Assembly (NCBI RefSeq): GCF_017316305.2
Contig: NZ_CP147250.1
Location: forward strand, 434,001 to 498,000
From: Enterococcus sp. DIV1094
GTDB taxonomy: Bacteria; Bacillota; Bacilli; Lactobacillales; Enterococcaceae
Direction of reading: 5' to 3'
DNA length: 64,000 nt
Part shown: in pieces, positions 6,701 to 15,833 of the stretch
Position numbering within the stretch: position 1 is the first letter of the stretch
Layout of the letters: each line of letters starts with the position of its first letter
The notes under the pieces: generated by a model
The model's input: only the letters and a program-made list of their open reading frames with translations
Told to the model about the DNA's origin: nothing
Database searches by the model: none
Program-made: the position numbers and the translations under genes

Positions 6701-8217
6701 GGCTCTATAATAAAGTGGACTGATGAATCAATTCTGATTCGTCAGTCCACTTTTTCTTTTTGGGTATTAAAAAACATATCGTTCTCTAGTATGATTAAAT
6801 CACCACAAAATAAACAACTGAGAGGACGATATGCTCTATGGAAAATTCTATCAAAAAAATGCTCCGATTAACAGATAAATATTTAACCATCCAAGATGTT
6901 TCTTACGAAACGTTCCATCAAACCAATACTTTAGTTATTGACGCAGTGTTAGCTCCTCCTACTTCTGCTTGTTTGACTTGTGGCTCTGCCGTGAGAGATT
7001 CGAAGGGGAAAACGGTCATTGTCAAAAATGGCAAGAAAATGACCTGCATTCGTTTCGATCAATTCAACCATTTACCGCTAATCATGCGGCTGAAGAAACA
7101 ACGTTATCACTGTAGAAACTGCCATACCCATTGGACAGCCCAAAGCTATTTTGTTCGGCCAAATCATTCGATTGCCGAGCATGTAAAAATGAAAATCATT
7201 GCTTTACTCACCGAAAAGGTCTCCTTATCTTTTATCGCAAAGCATTGCCAGGTGTCTATTCCAACGGTGACGCGTATTTTGAAGTCGTTAAAAACCTATT
7301 TACCAAAACAAGCCAAGCGCCACCTGCCCAAAGTATTGATGGTCGATGAATTTCGTTCCCATGTATCCTCAGAAGATAAGATGAGTTTTATTTGTGCCGA
7401 TGGGGAAACCGGGCAATTAGTTGATATCTTACCCACTCGAAAATTGTCTCGGTTGACCACTTATTTCCAGACATGTGTGAATCCATCTGACGTCGACTAT
7501 TTAGTTACTGATATGAATGCGGCGTATTTTCAACTAACAAAAAAAGTATTTCCTCATGCCAAACTGGTCATTGATCGTTTTCATGTGATCAAACACATGA
7601 ATCAAGCGTTCCAAGATTTTCGTGTCCGTGAAATGAAACGCCTGATTGCTTCGGGCAATCGGACAATGCCAAGGAAATTAAAAAGCCATTGGCGCTTACT
7701 CACCAAAAATCGGAAGAATATCAACCACACAGAATATAAAACTTGGCGTAGCTTTCGTGCCCCAAAGTATCCTTACCTGACAGAAGCCATGGTGCTTGAC
7801 CGTTTATTAAGTGCTTCAACTGCCTTGAAAGTCGCCTATCAAGCGTTCCATGAACTAGCGGATGCCTTTCGTGACAAAGACCACGAGTCATTTTTCACTC
7901 TCTTGCATCAGTTACCAGAAACATTAGATAAAGAATTTCGGCTAAAACTACAAAATCTTCTGAGCTATGAAGAAGGGATTCGTCATTCTTTGATTTATCC
8001 TTACTCTAATGGGAAAATTGAAGCAAAAAACACCCACATCAAAACACTCAAACGAGTGTCTTATGGCTTTAAATCATTTGAGAACATGCGCATCCGAATC
8101 TTTTTGACGAATCAAGTCATTCACGTCAAATAACGAAGAAAATCCGGAGAAGAAGTGTTCACTTCTTCTTCCGGATTTCACTTGATTGCACTCATCAGTC
8201 CTTATTGACAAAGAGCC
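6701..8217 (+). mobile_element. ISL3-family IS copy B, inserted in copy A
   Basis: 1517 bp from GGCTCT to AGAGCC, apparently identical to copy A and flanked by an 8-bp duplication of copy A sequence. It sits 48 bp from the right terminus of copy A. Identity of the two transposases implies recent transposition. Confidence 0.92.
6838..8133 (+). CDS. ISL3-family transposase (copy B)
   Basis: 431 residues, identical in translation to the copy at 5369-6664, with the same zinc-binding Cys pairs, helix-turn-helix and DDE elements. It is complete and flanked by both intact ends of copy B, so this copy should be able to move by itself. Confidence 0.9.
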   Translation: MENSIKKMLRLTDKYLTIQDVSYETFHQTNTLVIDAVLAPPTSACLTCGSAVRDSKGKTVIVKNGKKMTCIRFDQFNHLPLIMRLKKQRYHCRNCHTHWTAQSYFVRPNHSIAEHVKMKIIALLTEKVSLSFIAKHCQVSIPTVTRILKSLKTYLPKQAKRHLPKVLMVDEFRSHVSSEDKMSFICADGETGQLVDILPTRKLSRLTTYFQTCVNPSDVDYLVTDMNAAYFQLTKKVFPHAKLVIDRFHVIKHMNQAFQDFRVREMKRLIASGNRTMPRKLKSHWRLLTKNRKNINHTEYKTWRSFRAPKYPYLTEAMVLDRLLSASTALKVAYQAFHELADAFRDKDHESFFTLLHQLPETLDKEFRLKLQNLLSYEEGIRHSLIYPYSNGKIEAKNTHIKTLKRVSYGFKSFENMRIRIFLTNQVIHVK

Positions 8218-8301
8218 CTTCTTCTTCCGGATTTCACTTGATTGCACTCATCAGTCCTTATTGACAAAGAGCCAGAATTCTTAAACTTTGATTAATTCTA
8301 A

Positions 8302-8332
8302 TCAAAAAAGACCCACTCCGAAGAGTGGGCGG
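8302..8332 (-). terminator. minus-strand terminator-like hairpin
   Basis: CCCACTC(C/T)..GGAGTGGG hairpin with six T following on the minus strand. It belongs to the same hairpin series as 1694-1722 and 2351-2380, and was continuous with the 5221-5231 flank before IS insertion. Confidence 0.5.
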
Positions 8333-8382
8333 GTATTAAAAAACGAATTCTTAGTACTGAGGATAAATTAAGGGTACTATGA

Positions 8383-8542
8383 TTTTATTTATTGTTCAAG
8401 TCATGTGCTTTTTTGATCAGAGAAAAACTCGCTATATTATCAATGGTTAGGCCTTGATTCGAAATATAAACGAGTTGCTAAAATTAATTGACGAACGTAA
8501 AAAAGGACCTATTCATAATTAGATGGATAAGTCCTTTTTAGA
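8383..8542. repeat. dispersed repeat copy C
   Basis: Nearly identical to copy B in the TTTATTTATTGTTCAAG, TGATCAGAGAAAAACT and GAGTTGCTA segments, ending in a strong bidirectional hairpin (AAAAAGGAC...GTCCTTTTT, 8498-8539) that also serves as the likely terminator of the Shedu-type gene. Confidence 0.55.
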
Positions 8543-8583
8543 ATTTAAAATATTTTTGTAGTTTAATTTAGATACGCAACAAT

Positions 8584-9786
8584 CTATATTGTTTTATATT
8601 CAAATTTCTTTAATAAAGAGTCTAGTCGATGAACTAAATCATCATAAGAAATAATATCAGCAATATGTTTATACTTTCTTCTTAAAATTTCAAAATCTCT
8701 TAGTTGATCTGCATTTAATTTGTTTGATCTCCCTAAAATAATTATTCCCCTAGGATTTCTTATATAAATGTCAAGTTCCTCTTGAGTTTGATTAAATATT
8801 TTGTTCTTTATTAGTTTCTCAGAATTTTTTGCAGTTCTACATAGGTGATAAATATATTTTTCTATCTGCATTAATGTGCCTGTTAGTTCTTTAGAAGCAT
8901 AATAGTTATTTCTATATTGAGTTTTTGTCATTATAGGAATATTATATGATTTTTTTATTTCAGCTATGTCTATATTTCCGTTTACATCAATAAAAATAAA
9001 ATCAGGTCTTTTATCACCCTCATCAGTTTTTATGACTGGTTCTTCAACAACTGATTGATACATTGGAAAAATAAGAGTAAGAATCTTTGCAATTTCATTT
9101 TGCCAATCTTTTTCTGAATAAATAGTTTCATTTTCTAACATTTTTACCAGTTTATTTTTTATATATAGATACTTTAAGTATTCGTTTTCTGCTATTTCTT
9201 TTTCTGTTATTATATCTTTATGATCTGTAATAAAAGTGTTCTTATTTTTCTTTGACATATAATTTTCGTAGACAATATGATTTTCTTTTTTAGTTAATAA
9301 ATAATCTTGTATTAGAACCCCAATTCTCATATAAGAATATAGATACAATTCATGTTTATTTGGAAATTTTTTTATTAATTCTTCAAAAATATTTTCAGGT
9401 AAATTTCCGTTTTTACCACCTATAAATAAATCTTCATCGAGTATATCATCTATTTTTTTCATTATAGATATATTTTCATGCGCTACGAAATAAGATATAT
9501 CCGTCTTCATATCTTCATAAATAAAAATATTGTGTTCTATTCCTAATACTTTATTATTTAAATGATAATAGTCTCCATCTTTTTTTCCAATTTCAAATTC
9601 AATAGAATTTTCCTTATCTTCTAATATCTCATTATTTGAGATGGTAAACGTTCTTTTTACAGTATAAGAGCCATCCTGATTTATTTTTTCAAAAATAAAG
9701 GATGTATTCTCTGCGTATGGGGTATATTCACAAATCAAATTTTCATGATTTTTCGCTACTTTCAACACATTTGCCACTATCTTCAC
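8584..9786 (-). CDS. sduA: Shedu-type defence nuclease (DUF4263)
   Basis: 400 residues. The C-terminal half carries a PD-(D/E)XK nuclease signature: RPDFIF near residue 262, then AEIKK about 14 residues later, followed by a helical region with QIEKYIYHL and a strand RGIIILGRS. This is the layout of the Shedu immune nuclease domain (DUF4263). The N-terminal 200 residues, beta-rich then helical, match the variable sensor part of Shedu proteins. Shedu is a single-gene anti-phage system; in prophages it would protect the lysogen. It stands alone with its own promoter region and terminator. The GTG start has only a weak SD (AAAAGAA); GTG three codons later is an alternative. Confidence 0.75.
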   Translation of the reverse strand: MKIVANVLKVAKNHENLICEYTPYAENTSFIFEKINQDGSYTVKRTFTISNNEILEDKENSIEFEIGKKDGDYYHLNNKVLGIEHNIFIYEDMKTDISYFVAHENISIMKKIDDILDEDLFIGGKNGNLPENIFEELIKKFPNKHELYLYSYMRIGVLIQDYLLTKKENHIVYENYMSKKNKNTFITDHKDIITEKEIAENEYLKYLYIKNKLVKMLENETIYSEKDWQNEIAKILTLIFPMYQSVVEEPVIKTDEGDKRPDFIFIDVNGNIDIAEIKKSYNIPIMTKTQYRNNYYASKELTGTLMQIEKYIYHLCRTAKNSEKLIKNKIFNQTQEELDIYIRNPRGIIILGRSNKLNADQLRDFEILRRKYKHIADIISYDDLVHRLDSLLKKFEYKTI

Positions 9787-9882
9787 TTCTTTTCAATGTA
9801 TTTTATACATTATAATTTTTAAAGTAAGATTCCTAAGATTGTCCACTATCTTTATTAAACTAATAAAAATATATATTCAATA

Positions 9883-9906
9883 AAAAAACCACTCTGATAA
9901 GAGTGG
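9883..9906 (-). terminator. terminator of the DUF3800 gene
   Basis: CCACTCTTATCAGAGTGG followed by seven T on the minus strand. Confidence 0.65.
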
Positions 9907-10051
9907 CCCACAGAGTACGGCGTACTTCCATTACGCTTAATAGCTATTATCGTATCTCCCGTGTCGGCAGTATAGAATAGTTCTATCTGTAACCATATCA
10001 TAAATCAGTCAACAAATAAATGCAAGTATATTACAAATAAAAATATAACTT

Positions 10052-10744
10052 TTATGGCAATCTTAAACATGAATGCTGAGGCATATTTCTCATCCCAGGA
10101 TCATTAATTTTAAAGGATGTCCATAATCTATTTGCCAAAATATCGCTAGCTTGAATTAAGTAGTTACATTTAGAATCACAATAACTAACTTCCACTTCAA
10201 GAGCTCCATGCCAAATTGGTTCATAAAATACTCCATAATTAAAATTGTGTATTCCATTCTTCAATTCTTCATAAACAGATTCTTCAAAATTGTAGTAACC
10301 ATTGCTTGCTGTTGCTTGTTCATCAACACATATAAATAACTTTAAATTTCCCTCAGGATCTAATAAACCTTTATTAATAAATAAGTTTATTTTTTCCTTG
10401 ACTAACCTTTTCAGTACATAGTCCTTATATCTATGTATTGATTTCTTATTATCCAAAATACTATCTTGTACTCTGCTTATATCCACACTTAGGCCCATAC
10501 TATGTTCATTTTTTAAAACTCGGTATAACTCATACTTATCTTTTCTCTCTAATACGCAAGCTTTCAATTCTCCGTTTATCATTTTTTGTTTTTTTATCCT
10601 TTTAACCACGCCCTTGTATTTTCTTTTCGCAATTTCTTTGCTCTCTTTATTAAAGAAAGCATACCCCGCATATACAAAAAATCTGTTAGGTGCTTTCCTA
10701 TGTAAAACTCCTGAATCATCAAAAAACAAATATACTTCTTGCAT
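10052..10744 (-). CDS. DUF3800 family protein
   Basis: 230 residues. The N-terminal FFDDSG motif (residues 7-12), a central Asp (ICVDEQ near 144) and ASDILANR near 206 are the conserved acidic positions of DUF3800, an RNase H-like fold often carried by phages and found near defence genes. GGAGACTAG lies 7 nt before the ATG, and a promoter TTGTGT-17-TAAAAT precedes it, so it is probably expressed from the lysogen independently of the late operon. The target is unknown. The C-terminus is short (ends HSCLRLP) and may be trimmed. Confidence 0.7.
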   Translation of the reverse strand: MQEVYLFFDDSGVLHRKAPNRFFVYAGYAFFNKESKEIAKRKYKGVVKRIKKQKMINGELKACVLERKDKYELYRVLKNEHSMGLSVDISRVQDSILDNKKSIHRYKDYVLKRLVKEKINLFINKGLLDPEGNLKLFICVDEQATASNGYYNFEESVYEELKNGIHNFNYGVFYEPIWHGALEVEVSYCDSKCNYLIQASDILANRLWTSFKINDPGMRNMPQHSCLRLP

Positions 10745-10862
10745 GGACCTAGTCTCCGATCAAATTGTCATAATATCATTTTACAATCTTTATAAAAATT
10801 ACACAACCTAACAGTTGCTATATACTAATTATGTATCCCCCTCAAAACGAGGGGATATTTTT

Positions 10863-11756
10863 TTATCGCTTAGGAATAGTCAAAACATACTCTGGAAAAC
10901 GAATATCCACTGTTTGTCCATTGATCGTATTTCCGTTCGAATCATTTGTTCGTCGTAACATCGGAAAGACTCTTTTCCCTGCAAATTTACGGATATCTAG
11001 TGTGCCATCCAAACCAAATCGCAGGCCGCTAGGTAATCCATAGGCTGCATTCACATCATCTCTAATAATACCGGCTGAGCGACAACGTCCAATTTCAACA
11101 TCCGGATTGTCGGCTTCCATCCAGAAGACATATCCTTGATTTAAATGAGCTGCACCGTTGATAGGCACTAACCAAGCACCAATTCGAAAAATACCAAGAG
11201 ATAGCTCATTAAACACTTCTAACTTACCTACATAATTACCAACGGTTTTTGGTGGGCTCGCTAAAATAATTTGATCATGTGTTAAGTTATTCCCCGCTCG
11301 TAATCGTTCACGAACCGTATTCATATTGATACCCGGACAGATATTCGAGGCATGACCGCTGAATTCGTTATGACCTAATACATCATTGACGGATAAACCA
11401 AAACGTTGCATCGCCGCCTTTGCTCGTTCTTCAAATGCTTTTTCTTGTTCAGCTGTAAATGAACTATTCCCAACAAGGCAAATATGGTAAGTTGGTGTAT
11501 TATGTCCGCCCACACCATTTGTCACATCATTATCGAAGTAACACCATTGAACGGTACCATCGCGTAAAATGATTTCATGATACCCACCTGTCCCCCAGCC
11601 TAATGTGCCATTCCAATGATTCTGAAATGCCCAAACGTCTCCAGTAGGTGTTGCGGAATGGTGACGAGCAATTTTAGTTACTTGAGAAACATTTCTTTTG
11701 GCATTGGTTGGTCCTAAAATTCTTGAATCGCCTCTTAAATCTTGGATTTTTGTCAT
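10863..11756 (-). CDS. endolysin, N-acetylmuramoyl-L-alanine amidase
   Basis: 297 residues from ATG, 7 nt after AGGAGG. The N-terminal Amidase_2/PGRP domain (about 25-155) has the zinc ligands IARHHS near 30, GHNEFSG near 130 and the CPG motif near 142, plus GYHEIIL and HICLVGNSS strands. The C-terminal 130 residues form a separate domain that probably binds the cell wall. It cleaves the Mur-L-Ala bond at the end of the lytic cycle. It is the last gene of the late operon, after the holin. Confidence 0.85.
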   Translation of the reverse strand: MTKIQDLRGDSRILGPTNAKRNVSQVTKIARHHSATPTGDVWAFQNHWNGTLGWGTGGYHEIILRDGTVQWCYFDNDVTNGVGGHNTPTYHICLVGNSSFTAEQEKAFEERAKAAMQRFGLSVNDVLGHNEFSGHASNICPGINMNTVRERLRAGNNLTHDQIILASPPKTVGNYVGKLEVFNELSLGIFRIGAWLVPINGAAHLNQGYVFWMEADNPDVEIGRCRSAGIIRDDVNAAYGLPSGLRFGLDGTLDIRKFAGKRVFPMLRRTNDSNGNTINGQTVDIRFPEYVLTIPKR

Positions 11757-11825
11757 AATCAATTCCTCCTAATTTTTTATATAAAAAAAACAGCCCTTTG
11801 GCTGTGTTTTTCCTTTGCTAATTTG

Positions 11826-12083
11826 TCATTCTTCCGACTGAATAACACTGTTTCCTAAATCAAATAATCCACCAGCGGCTAATCCTGAAACAGCTCCGGC
11901 CCATGCGTAAATCGCTAAATCTTGTGGTGCTAGGGTCACTGCGTATAAAACACCTAACAAAATACCCGCAATCACATTGATCACGGGCAAGAGTTTGTAA
12001 TCCTTCATTTGTGTTTTAATTAACCCCGTGACACCGACGACTAGCGGTGTAATAATACTTGCAGCAGCTAAGATTTCTGTCAT
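11826..12083 (-). CDS. phage holin
   Basis: 85 residues. Two or three membrane segments (about 3-22, 34-52, 57-75) with a short charged loop KTQMKDYK and an acidic C-terminus fit small phage holins. The start was set at ATG 12083, after GGAAAGGAGAG; the longer upstream frame overlaps the preceding gene. It would make membrane lesions that let the endolysin out. One nucleotide separates it from the upstream gene's stop. Confidence 0.75.
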   Translation of the reverse strand: MTEILAAASIITPLVVGVTGLIKTQMKDYKLLPVINVIAGILLGVLYAVTLAPQDLAIYAWAGAVSGLAAGGLFDLGNSVIQSEE

Positions 12084-12084
12084 T

Positions 12085-12318
12085 TTATTTTCTCTCCTTT
12101 CCAATTTGCTTAAAAATAGATCTGATTTGTTCTTCGATAATTGAAAGCCGATTGCCATACTCAGCCTGGCTTTTTTCTACCCGGATGATCGTATTTTCTA
12201 ATTTTCCTAACGTGTGATCAAGTTTCGTGAACATCGCATAAAATTTCGCCACGCCCACCATCAACGATCCACCGAGTGTTAGGATCGCGATCCATTCTCC
12301 GATTGTAATCCCCTCCAT
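12085..12318 (-). CDS. XhlA-like small membrane protein
   Basis: 77 residues: one N-terminal membrane segment (about 8-27) then a charged coiled coil (KLDHTLGKLENTIIRVEK onward). This matches the size and layout of haemolysin XhlA-type lysis accessory proteins, although they usually have the membrane segment at the C-terminus. Position next to the holin supports a role in lysis. Confidence 0.55.
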   Translation of the reverse strand: MEGITIGEWIAILTLGGSLMVGVAKFYAMFTKLDHTLGKLENTIIRVEKSQAEYGNRLSIIEEQIRSIFKQIGKERK

Positions 12319-12350
12319 AAGTACCCTCCTATTCTTTTTTAACTAATAAA

Positions 12351-13970
12351 TTAGTCAGAAATACGTTCGTTAATATATTCCGGTGTGACATCCCAGCTAT
12401 AATCATTTGGGTTACTACTATCTTTCAAACCTTCACCAAAATATTTATATTCCGAAATATTTGGAGTGGCTATATCACCTTTTTCTATTTTTAATGATTC
12501 AATCGTTGCTTGCCCCATTGTAGCCTGAGGAAACTGATAAATTTGTAACGTACTAGGGGAAACACTCCCATTCAAGTTCACTTCTGAAGGAGTGAATGCC
12601 AGTCGCCAAGTATCCGCAACTCCTTCTACTATTTCCATGTCCCCAATATTAGAGGTACTATTCGGACCAGTCGTGTATACCCTAAATGATTGCGGACCTA
12701 ATTTGGTCCCTTTCAAAGTTAAGGTATATGTTTGGTCAGCAATAAATGGTTCAATCATTTCAGCAGAATAAACTAAATACTGTCGACTACTTATCGGGAA
12801 ATTTTGTTCTTTGTTTGCTAGATTTTCGTTCAAGGAAATCTTCGACATCTGATACGGTTCAACAAGTAGATTGGGTTGATAAGGTGTAGCAATCGATCCT
12901 TCTTCTACCTTTATATTTCGAAGAGAGATTTTCCCTTTAATTCGACTCGAGGCTGTAACATCTTGTAAGACTACATACCATTGTTGAGGCAGTGTCGTAG
13001 CATAAGTTGCTATTTGCGTACCCTTGATTGTCTGCCAGCTATTAGTAGAGGTAGGTGTTGGTCTATCTGTAGCCAACATAACCTGTCCCCCAGGCAAATA
13101 ATTAGTAGTTAATCGAATATTAGAGGCATCTCCCTCTATACCTTCGTGCAGCATAATCTCGGCGCTAATTGTGTATCTCTTTCCATTTTGAAGAGCAGGT
13201 AAGCGCATGCTTGTATTAAATTTAGTTAGTTGCGCAGATCCGTCCAATATGAAAATGATCTCGCCATCTGGTCCATCTTCAACTGTAGCTCCATTTCCCG
13301 ATGTAAAATGAGCAGCTGTAATCTTTGGTAATAAATTGGCATTCCCTGAATAGTCATAATTCCCAAAATCAATACTGTTTGAGTACATCTTTTTAAGTTT
13401 TCCGAGTTCACCAATTTTTTGATTTGTCTCATTTACTTTATCTTCAATTTTTTCTACTTTTTGCTGTAATTGAAATAATTGTTCATTTGATTTATCGATA
13501 ACTTCTTTCACAGCTTCGCGTAGATCCTCAAATCTTTTCACGTAAAACGACGCCATCTCATCAAGCTTTTGATCAATCCATGATTCTTGAAACTGAGTGC
13601 TAAACACTGGGTAATCCAGCGATTGTCCATTATGAAATTCTACATAAACATAAACCAAGACCTGACCAGAATAGGCGTACATATAGTTGGGCAACATTAC
13701 ACTTACCTTACCTTGTTTAGCGTCTTCAATTGCGACCGATCCGTCGGCACTTTCTAACAAAAATGAACAATCAGCGTTCACAAAGTAAAAGCCTAAAATA
13801 ACATTTGTTTCAGACAGGTCCAGCGGTTCTCCTTCTAATTGGAAGTTGATCACTTTTTTTGCCACGTGTTGATCATAAGTGAAAAATTCCGTATTGGTTG
13901 GTATTGGAGAAACACGTTCGTCAGTCGTTTTATTTAGAGTAATCTCACTCGTTATATAGAGTTCTTCCAT
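12351..13970 (-). CDS. baseplate upper protein (BppU-type)
   Basis: 539 residues from ATG 13970, which follows GAAAGGAGATG; a longer frame upstream lacks an SD. Residues 1-140 match the BppU N-terminal domain (beta-sandwich with DQHVAKKVINFQL and SNVILGFYF-like strands). A coiled coil follows (about 160-200), then two carbohydrate-binding-like beta domains, both with jelly-roll-type strands (GKRYTISAEI, DQTYTLTLKG). Likely a receptor-binding baseplate or fibre protein. Confidence 0.7.
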   Translation of the reverse strand: MEELYITSEITLNKTTDERVSPIPTNTEFFTYDQHVAKKVINFQLEGEPLDLSETNVILGFYFVNADCSFLLESADGSVAIEDAKQGKVSVMLPNYMYAYSGQVLVYVYVEFHNGQSLDYPVFSTQFQESWIDQKLDEMASFYVKRFEDLREAVKEVIDKSNEQLFQLQQKVEKIEDKVNETNQKIGELGKLKKMYSNSIDFGNYDYSGNANLLPKITAAHFTSGNGATVEDGPDGEIIFILDGSAQLTKFNTSMRLPALQNGKRYTISAEIMLHEGIEGDASNIRLTTNYLPGGQVMLATDRPTPTSTNSWQTIKGTQIATYATTLPQQWYVVLQDVTASSRIKGKISLRNIKVEEGSIATPYQPNLLVEPYQMSKISLNENLANKEQNFPISSRQYLVYSAEMIEPFIADQTYTLTLKGTKLGPQSFRVYTTGPNSTSNIGDMEIVEGVADTWRLAFTPSEVNLNGSVSPSTLQIYQFPQATMGQATIESLKIEKGDIATPNISEYKYFGEGLKDSSNPNDYSWDVTPEYINERISD

Positions 13971-14030
13971 CTTACATCTCCTTTCAAATCTTATTTTGTA
14001 AAACCTATTATTCTTTCTCAACATTTATCC

Positions 14031-15830
14031 TTATGCTGTTAGAACTTCTTTAATATATACTTGATCAACGCCCCATGCATTCACTGAGCTGGTCGTAAAA
14101 TTAGTTTCTGTCACAAGCGTTACTCGATCGCCGGCATTAAATTTTCTTGCCATGAACCATCCAACATCATTCCGCCAATTTAACGTTCCTGCTATACCAG
14201 CTACACGCCAGTCACTAGCTCCGTTCACACGCATTCCAAGATAAGCATAATAGCTGGCATTGTTCGTTTGGCATGTAAATTTCCCTGTGAATTGGAGTGT
14301 ACAATCTTTTAAAATCGTTAAGGTTTTAGTATCTTCAGATAATGAAAAAAAATTATTATTTTTGGAACGATTATTATCATAAGCATACGGTCTACCCCAA
14401 TTTAAAACAGTGCCATTTGAAACAGGCACTCCTGCTAATCGTCCACCATTTAACGTAATACCAAAGGTTTCTTGGGCTAAGCTATTACCATTGTGTAAAG
14501 GGCGTTCAAGGAAGTTCTTCCTCCCTTTAATTTCTTGAGGTTCCGCTGTATTCACATAATTCTCCGCCCTCATTTCCTCTATCCAAGGCGAAATTGTTCC
14601 ATCTTTTAATGTCAATCTGCGTGCTGCAAACTGCATATCTTTGTCCGAATAAACAAATTGAATACTATCCGCCGATTGTTGTCCCGCTTCTTTACCTGGA
14701 ACTGAAGTAACAATAATTCCACTCTCTTTCAAGTTTTCGGGTAATTGGTCATAGTCTGTCATCAACTTAGATTCCTCTATACTTAAGGAAAACGTTCCAC
14801 TAAATTTCGATAATATTAGATATGATGTCGGCGTCGGCGTTAAATTATTTAGACTTAATGATCGACCATTATCAGCTGTCAATTTTACTCGCTGAAATTG
14901 AGAGGCTGTTTTCTCAATCTCATCTAGTTGGTCTTGAACTTTCTCTAAAGAGTCTGCTGCATTACTGGCTATTACATCAATCTCTTTTTTTGCATTAGTA
15001 GCCGTATCATTTAACGAATTTTTAATCGAAGTTGACTCTTTCGCTAAGTCTTCTTTCGCAGCTGTTACTTTCTTATCTATTGTTTGATCAGCTTGTGTTA
15101 CTTTTTGTTGAATATTATTTTCATAGGAATGCATTAATTTTTCAAGATTATTTATTTCTGCGTCGATTATCGCTAATCGTTGTATCAGATCATCTTTTAT
15201 CCTATCTCCTACTTCTTCTGTGATTTTATCTATTTCCAAACTCTGGATTTCTTGTTGAATTTTTTCTAAATCATCTAATATTTCTTTCAGTTGTTCCCAA
15301 GCTGGTTCCTTCATTAACTCTTCGACTTGTGTGTTCAACTCATCTAACGTTTCCTTGGACGCTTCTCTTACATAAGATAATTCTTTCTCTTGAATTTGTC
15401 TGATTTCTTCAATCAACTTATTGAATTCAACGATAATTAATTCTGCTTCTGGTGCTGTCATGTCAACAGTGCCTAAAACTTGCAATGAAAAATCTTGTGT
15501 GGTCGCTTTTTGATTCTGCTGAATGATAGAAAAATGAGCTAGATGATAAAAACCAATATGATCAAAACCATTTTTTGGAAATGTGTAGGTAAATCTTCCT
15601 GAGGGAGCGTCTATTGAAGAAACGCCATCTGTATTAGAGATCCTCGAACCACTGGGCGTCATACCTTCGAACTTTATCGTTGTGTTCGCTAAATTAAAAG
15701 GTTGCCCCTTATTAAAGATATGGACACGTACATTATTCATTCCATTGTCACCTATGCGTCCATAAATAATCGGGTTTACTCGATAGTCAATTGTCGTTTT
15801 AGCGATGTCTAAATATAGATCATATTTCAT
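14031..15830 (-). CDS. baseplate upper protein / tail fibre (BppU-type)
   Basis: 599 residues. The BppU-type N-terminal domain (1-130) is followed by an unusually long coiled coil (about 135-315, Glu/Lys/Gln-rich) and a C-terminal beta-rich head domain (about 320-599). GGAGGGGTG SD precedes the ATG. With the neighbouring BppU protein it probably forms the host-recognition part of the baseplate. Confidence 0.7.
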   Translation of the reverse strand: MKYDLYLDIAKTTIDYRVNPIIYGRIGDNGMNNVRVHIFNKGQPFNLANTTIKFEGMTPSGSRISNTDGVSSIDAPSGRFTYTFPKNGFDHIGFYHLAHFSIIQQNQKATTQDFSLQVLGTVDMTAPEAELIIVEFNKLIEEIRQIQEKELSYVREASKETLDELNTQVEELMKEPAWEQLKEILDDLEKIQQEIQSLEIDKITEEVGDRIKDDLIQRLAIIDAEINNLEKLMHSYENNIQQKVTQADQTIDKKVTAAKEDLAKESTSIKNSLNDTATNAKKEIDVIASNAADSLEKVQDQLDEIEKTASQFQRVKLTADNGRSLSLNNLTPTPTSYLILSKFSGTFSLSIEESKLMTDYDQLPENLKESGIIVTSVPGKEAGQQSADSIQFVYSDKDMQFAARRLTLKDGTISPWIEEMRAENYVNTAEPQEIKGRKNFLERPLHNGNSLAQETFGITLNGGRLAGVPVSNGTVLNWGRPYAYDNNRSKNNNFFSLSEDTKTLTILKDCTLQFTGKFTCQTNNASYYAYLGMRVNGASDWRVAGIAGTLNWRNDVGWFMARKFNAGDRVTLVTETNFTTSSVNAWGVDQVYIKEVLTA

Positions 15831-15833
15831 TAT

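Larger units (their letters stand above)
5232..8273 (+). mobile_element. ISL3-family IS copy A, interrupted by copy B
   Basis: Left end GGCTCTATAATAAAG at 5232, right end TTGACAAAGAGCC ending at 8273. Removing the nested copy (6701-8217) and one 8-bp duplication leaves 1517 bp, exactly the length of copy B. Just inside the left end, GTGGACTGATGAATCA pairs with TGATTCGTCAGTCCAC (5246-5282) and is followed by T-rich sequence. That is a hairpin able to stop read-through transcription into the transposase. Confidence 0.9.

Noticed and set aside
10744..10862. Left attachment site next to the endolysin
   Set aside because: No sequence matching the int-sufB junction was seen here or in the left accessory tract; a computed search is needed.
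10838..10864. Terminator for the endolysin
   Set aside because: The CCCC/GGGG hairpin has its T-run on the plus strand; nothing suitable follows on the minus strand.
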